From positions 1-13,207 of the forward strand of contig JANMJY010000009.1 in NCBI GenBank assembly GCA_031371615.1: a stretch of DNA of 13,207 nt, read 5' to 3'. The notes below the pieces were generated by a model that was not told the DNA's origin, made no database searches, and worked only from the letters and a program-made list of their open reading frames with translations. Source of the stretch: Gaiellasilicea sp031371615 (lineage in GTDB: Bacteria; Actinomycetota; Thermoleophilia; Gaiellales; Gaiellaceae). A program made the position numbers and the translations under genes. This document shows, one piece after another, positions 12,833 through 13,207 of the stretch (the stretch's first letter is position 1; the number at the start of each line of letters is the position of its first letter).

Positions 12833-12862
12833 GGCGGCGGCTTCGACGAAGGGCCGCCGCCC
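12832..12862. terminator. GC-rich hairpin between convergent genes, no U-tract
   Basis: GGGCGGCGGC (12832-12841) and GCCGCCGCCC (12853-12862) pair perfectly around an 11-base loop in the 47-bp gap between two convergent genes. No T-run follows on either side. Such I-shaped hairpins are common as presumed bidirectional terminators in high-GC actinobacteria. Confidence 0.65.
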
Positions 12863-12879
12863 CGATCAACGAGATTGCG

Positions 12880-13207
12880 CTAGGCGGTCGCTGCGGTCTT
12901 CGTCTTCTTGAGGGCGTTCTGGGCGATGAACTTCTCCGTCGCCTCGTACGCCTCGTCGTCGACGATCTGCACCGGCGGCGACTTCATCAGGTAGCTCGAC
13001 GGGCCCTCGAGCGCGCCGGCGATCCCGTTGTTGAGCGCGAGCTTCGCCATCCGGACGGCGTCGATCACGATGCCGGCCGAGTTCGGCGAGTCCCAGACCT
13101 CGAGCTTCAGCTCGATGTTCAGCGGTACGTCGCCGAAGGAGGTGCCCTCCATCCGGATGAACGCCCACTTGCGGTCGGTCAGCCACGGCACGTAGTCGGA
13201 CGGGCCG
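12880..13207 (-). CDS. ino1: Inositol-3-phosphate synthase, C-terminal part
   Basis: The gene runs off the right edge; about 108 C-terminal residues are visible (GPSDYVPWLTDRK to KKTKTAATA). VPWLTDRKWAFIRMEG, FGDVPLNIELKLEVWDSPNSA and IDAVRMAKLALNNGIAG are conserved blocks of the short actinobacterial/archaeal type of L-myo-inositol-1-phosphate synthase, which converts glucose 6-phosphate to inositol 3-phosphate with NAD. In actinobacteria this feeds phosphatidylinositol and, where present, mycothiol synthesis. The internal GTG at 13191 is not the start. A class III dehydrogenase lies next to it in convergent orientation. Mycothiol could connect the two, but that is only a conjecture. Confidence 0.94.
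   Translation of the reverse strand, partial: GPSDYVPWLTDRKWAFIRMEGTSFGDVPLNIELKLEVWDSPNSAGIVIDAVRMAKLALNNGIAGALEGPSSYLMKSPPVQIVDDEAYEATEKFIAQNALKKTKTAATA

Noticed and set aside
12880..13191. Complete 103-residue small gene starting at 13191
   Set aside because: The frame continues upstream as GPSDYV to the window edge in agreement with inositol-3-phosphate synthase, so the GTG is internal and the gene is cut by the window.

Overview
The window is GC-rich bacterial chromosome, most likely from an actinobacterium and probably from the Thermoleophilia (Gaiella/Solirubrobacter-like) or a neighbouring class. The evidence is the strong G/C bias at third codon positions, a BfrB-type ferritin very like the mycobacterial one, an actinobacterial-type inositol-3-phosphate synthase, frequent GTG/TTG starts, and TANNNT boxes 6-7 nt upstream of start codons, as in actinobacterial leaderless transcripts. 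The placement is an inference from gene content, not from a search. No insertion sequence, CRISPR array, phage gene or origin was seen.

Layout. 1-224: 3' end of an unrecognised plus-strand gene whose reading frame appears to shift three times. 240-275: terminator hairpin. 317-389: minus-strand tRNA-Ala(UGC), with a tRNA-like 5' half just upstream of it. 482-1784 (minus): a coiled-coil protein with an apparent frameshift near its end and a 13-bp perfect palindrome at its stop, preceded by a small DUF2630-like gene. 1862-2841 (minus): rhomboid protease coupled to a minimal zincin metallopeptidase. 2875-3402 (plus): ferritin. 3399-4898 (minus): M3-like metallopeptidase. 4918-6916 (plus): YjbQ, ABC ATPase and ABC-2 permease joined by 4-nt stop/start overlaps, followed by a TrmA/RlmD-type RNA uracil methyltransferase (6931-8298). 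8295-11698 (minus): a three-gene operon of a glycosyltransferase-PHP fusion, a divergent uracil-DNA-glycosylase-superfamily protein, and a multi-spanning membrane protein that I read as a bacterial presenilin-like aspartyl protease. 11726-12832 (plus): class III alcohol dehydrogenase. 12880-13207 (minus, partial): C-terminus of inositol-3-phosphate synthase.

The two most interesting points follow. First, the membrane protein at 8295-9362 has the A22/presenilin arrangement (Asp in WVDAVSV, Asp at the head of the next helix in LGPPD, and a PALP motif before the last helix), but has GPPD where GxGD is expected. Second, three divergent gene pairs are separated by only 19-33 bp. In each, both genes have a TANNNT box 6-7 nt from the start codon, which suggests compact back-to-back leaderless promoters; in one pair the two boxes overlap.

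Several genes share a proteolysis theme (rhomboid, zincin, M3-like and presenilin-like), two of them intramembrane. Nothing in the sequence shows that they act together.
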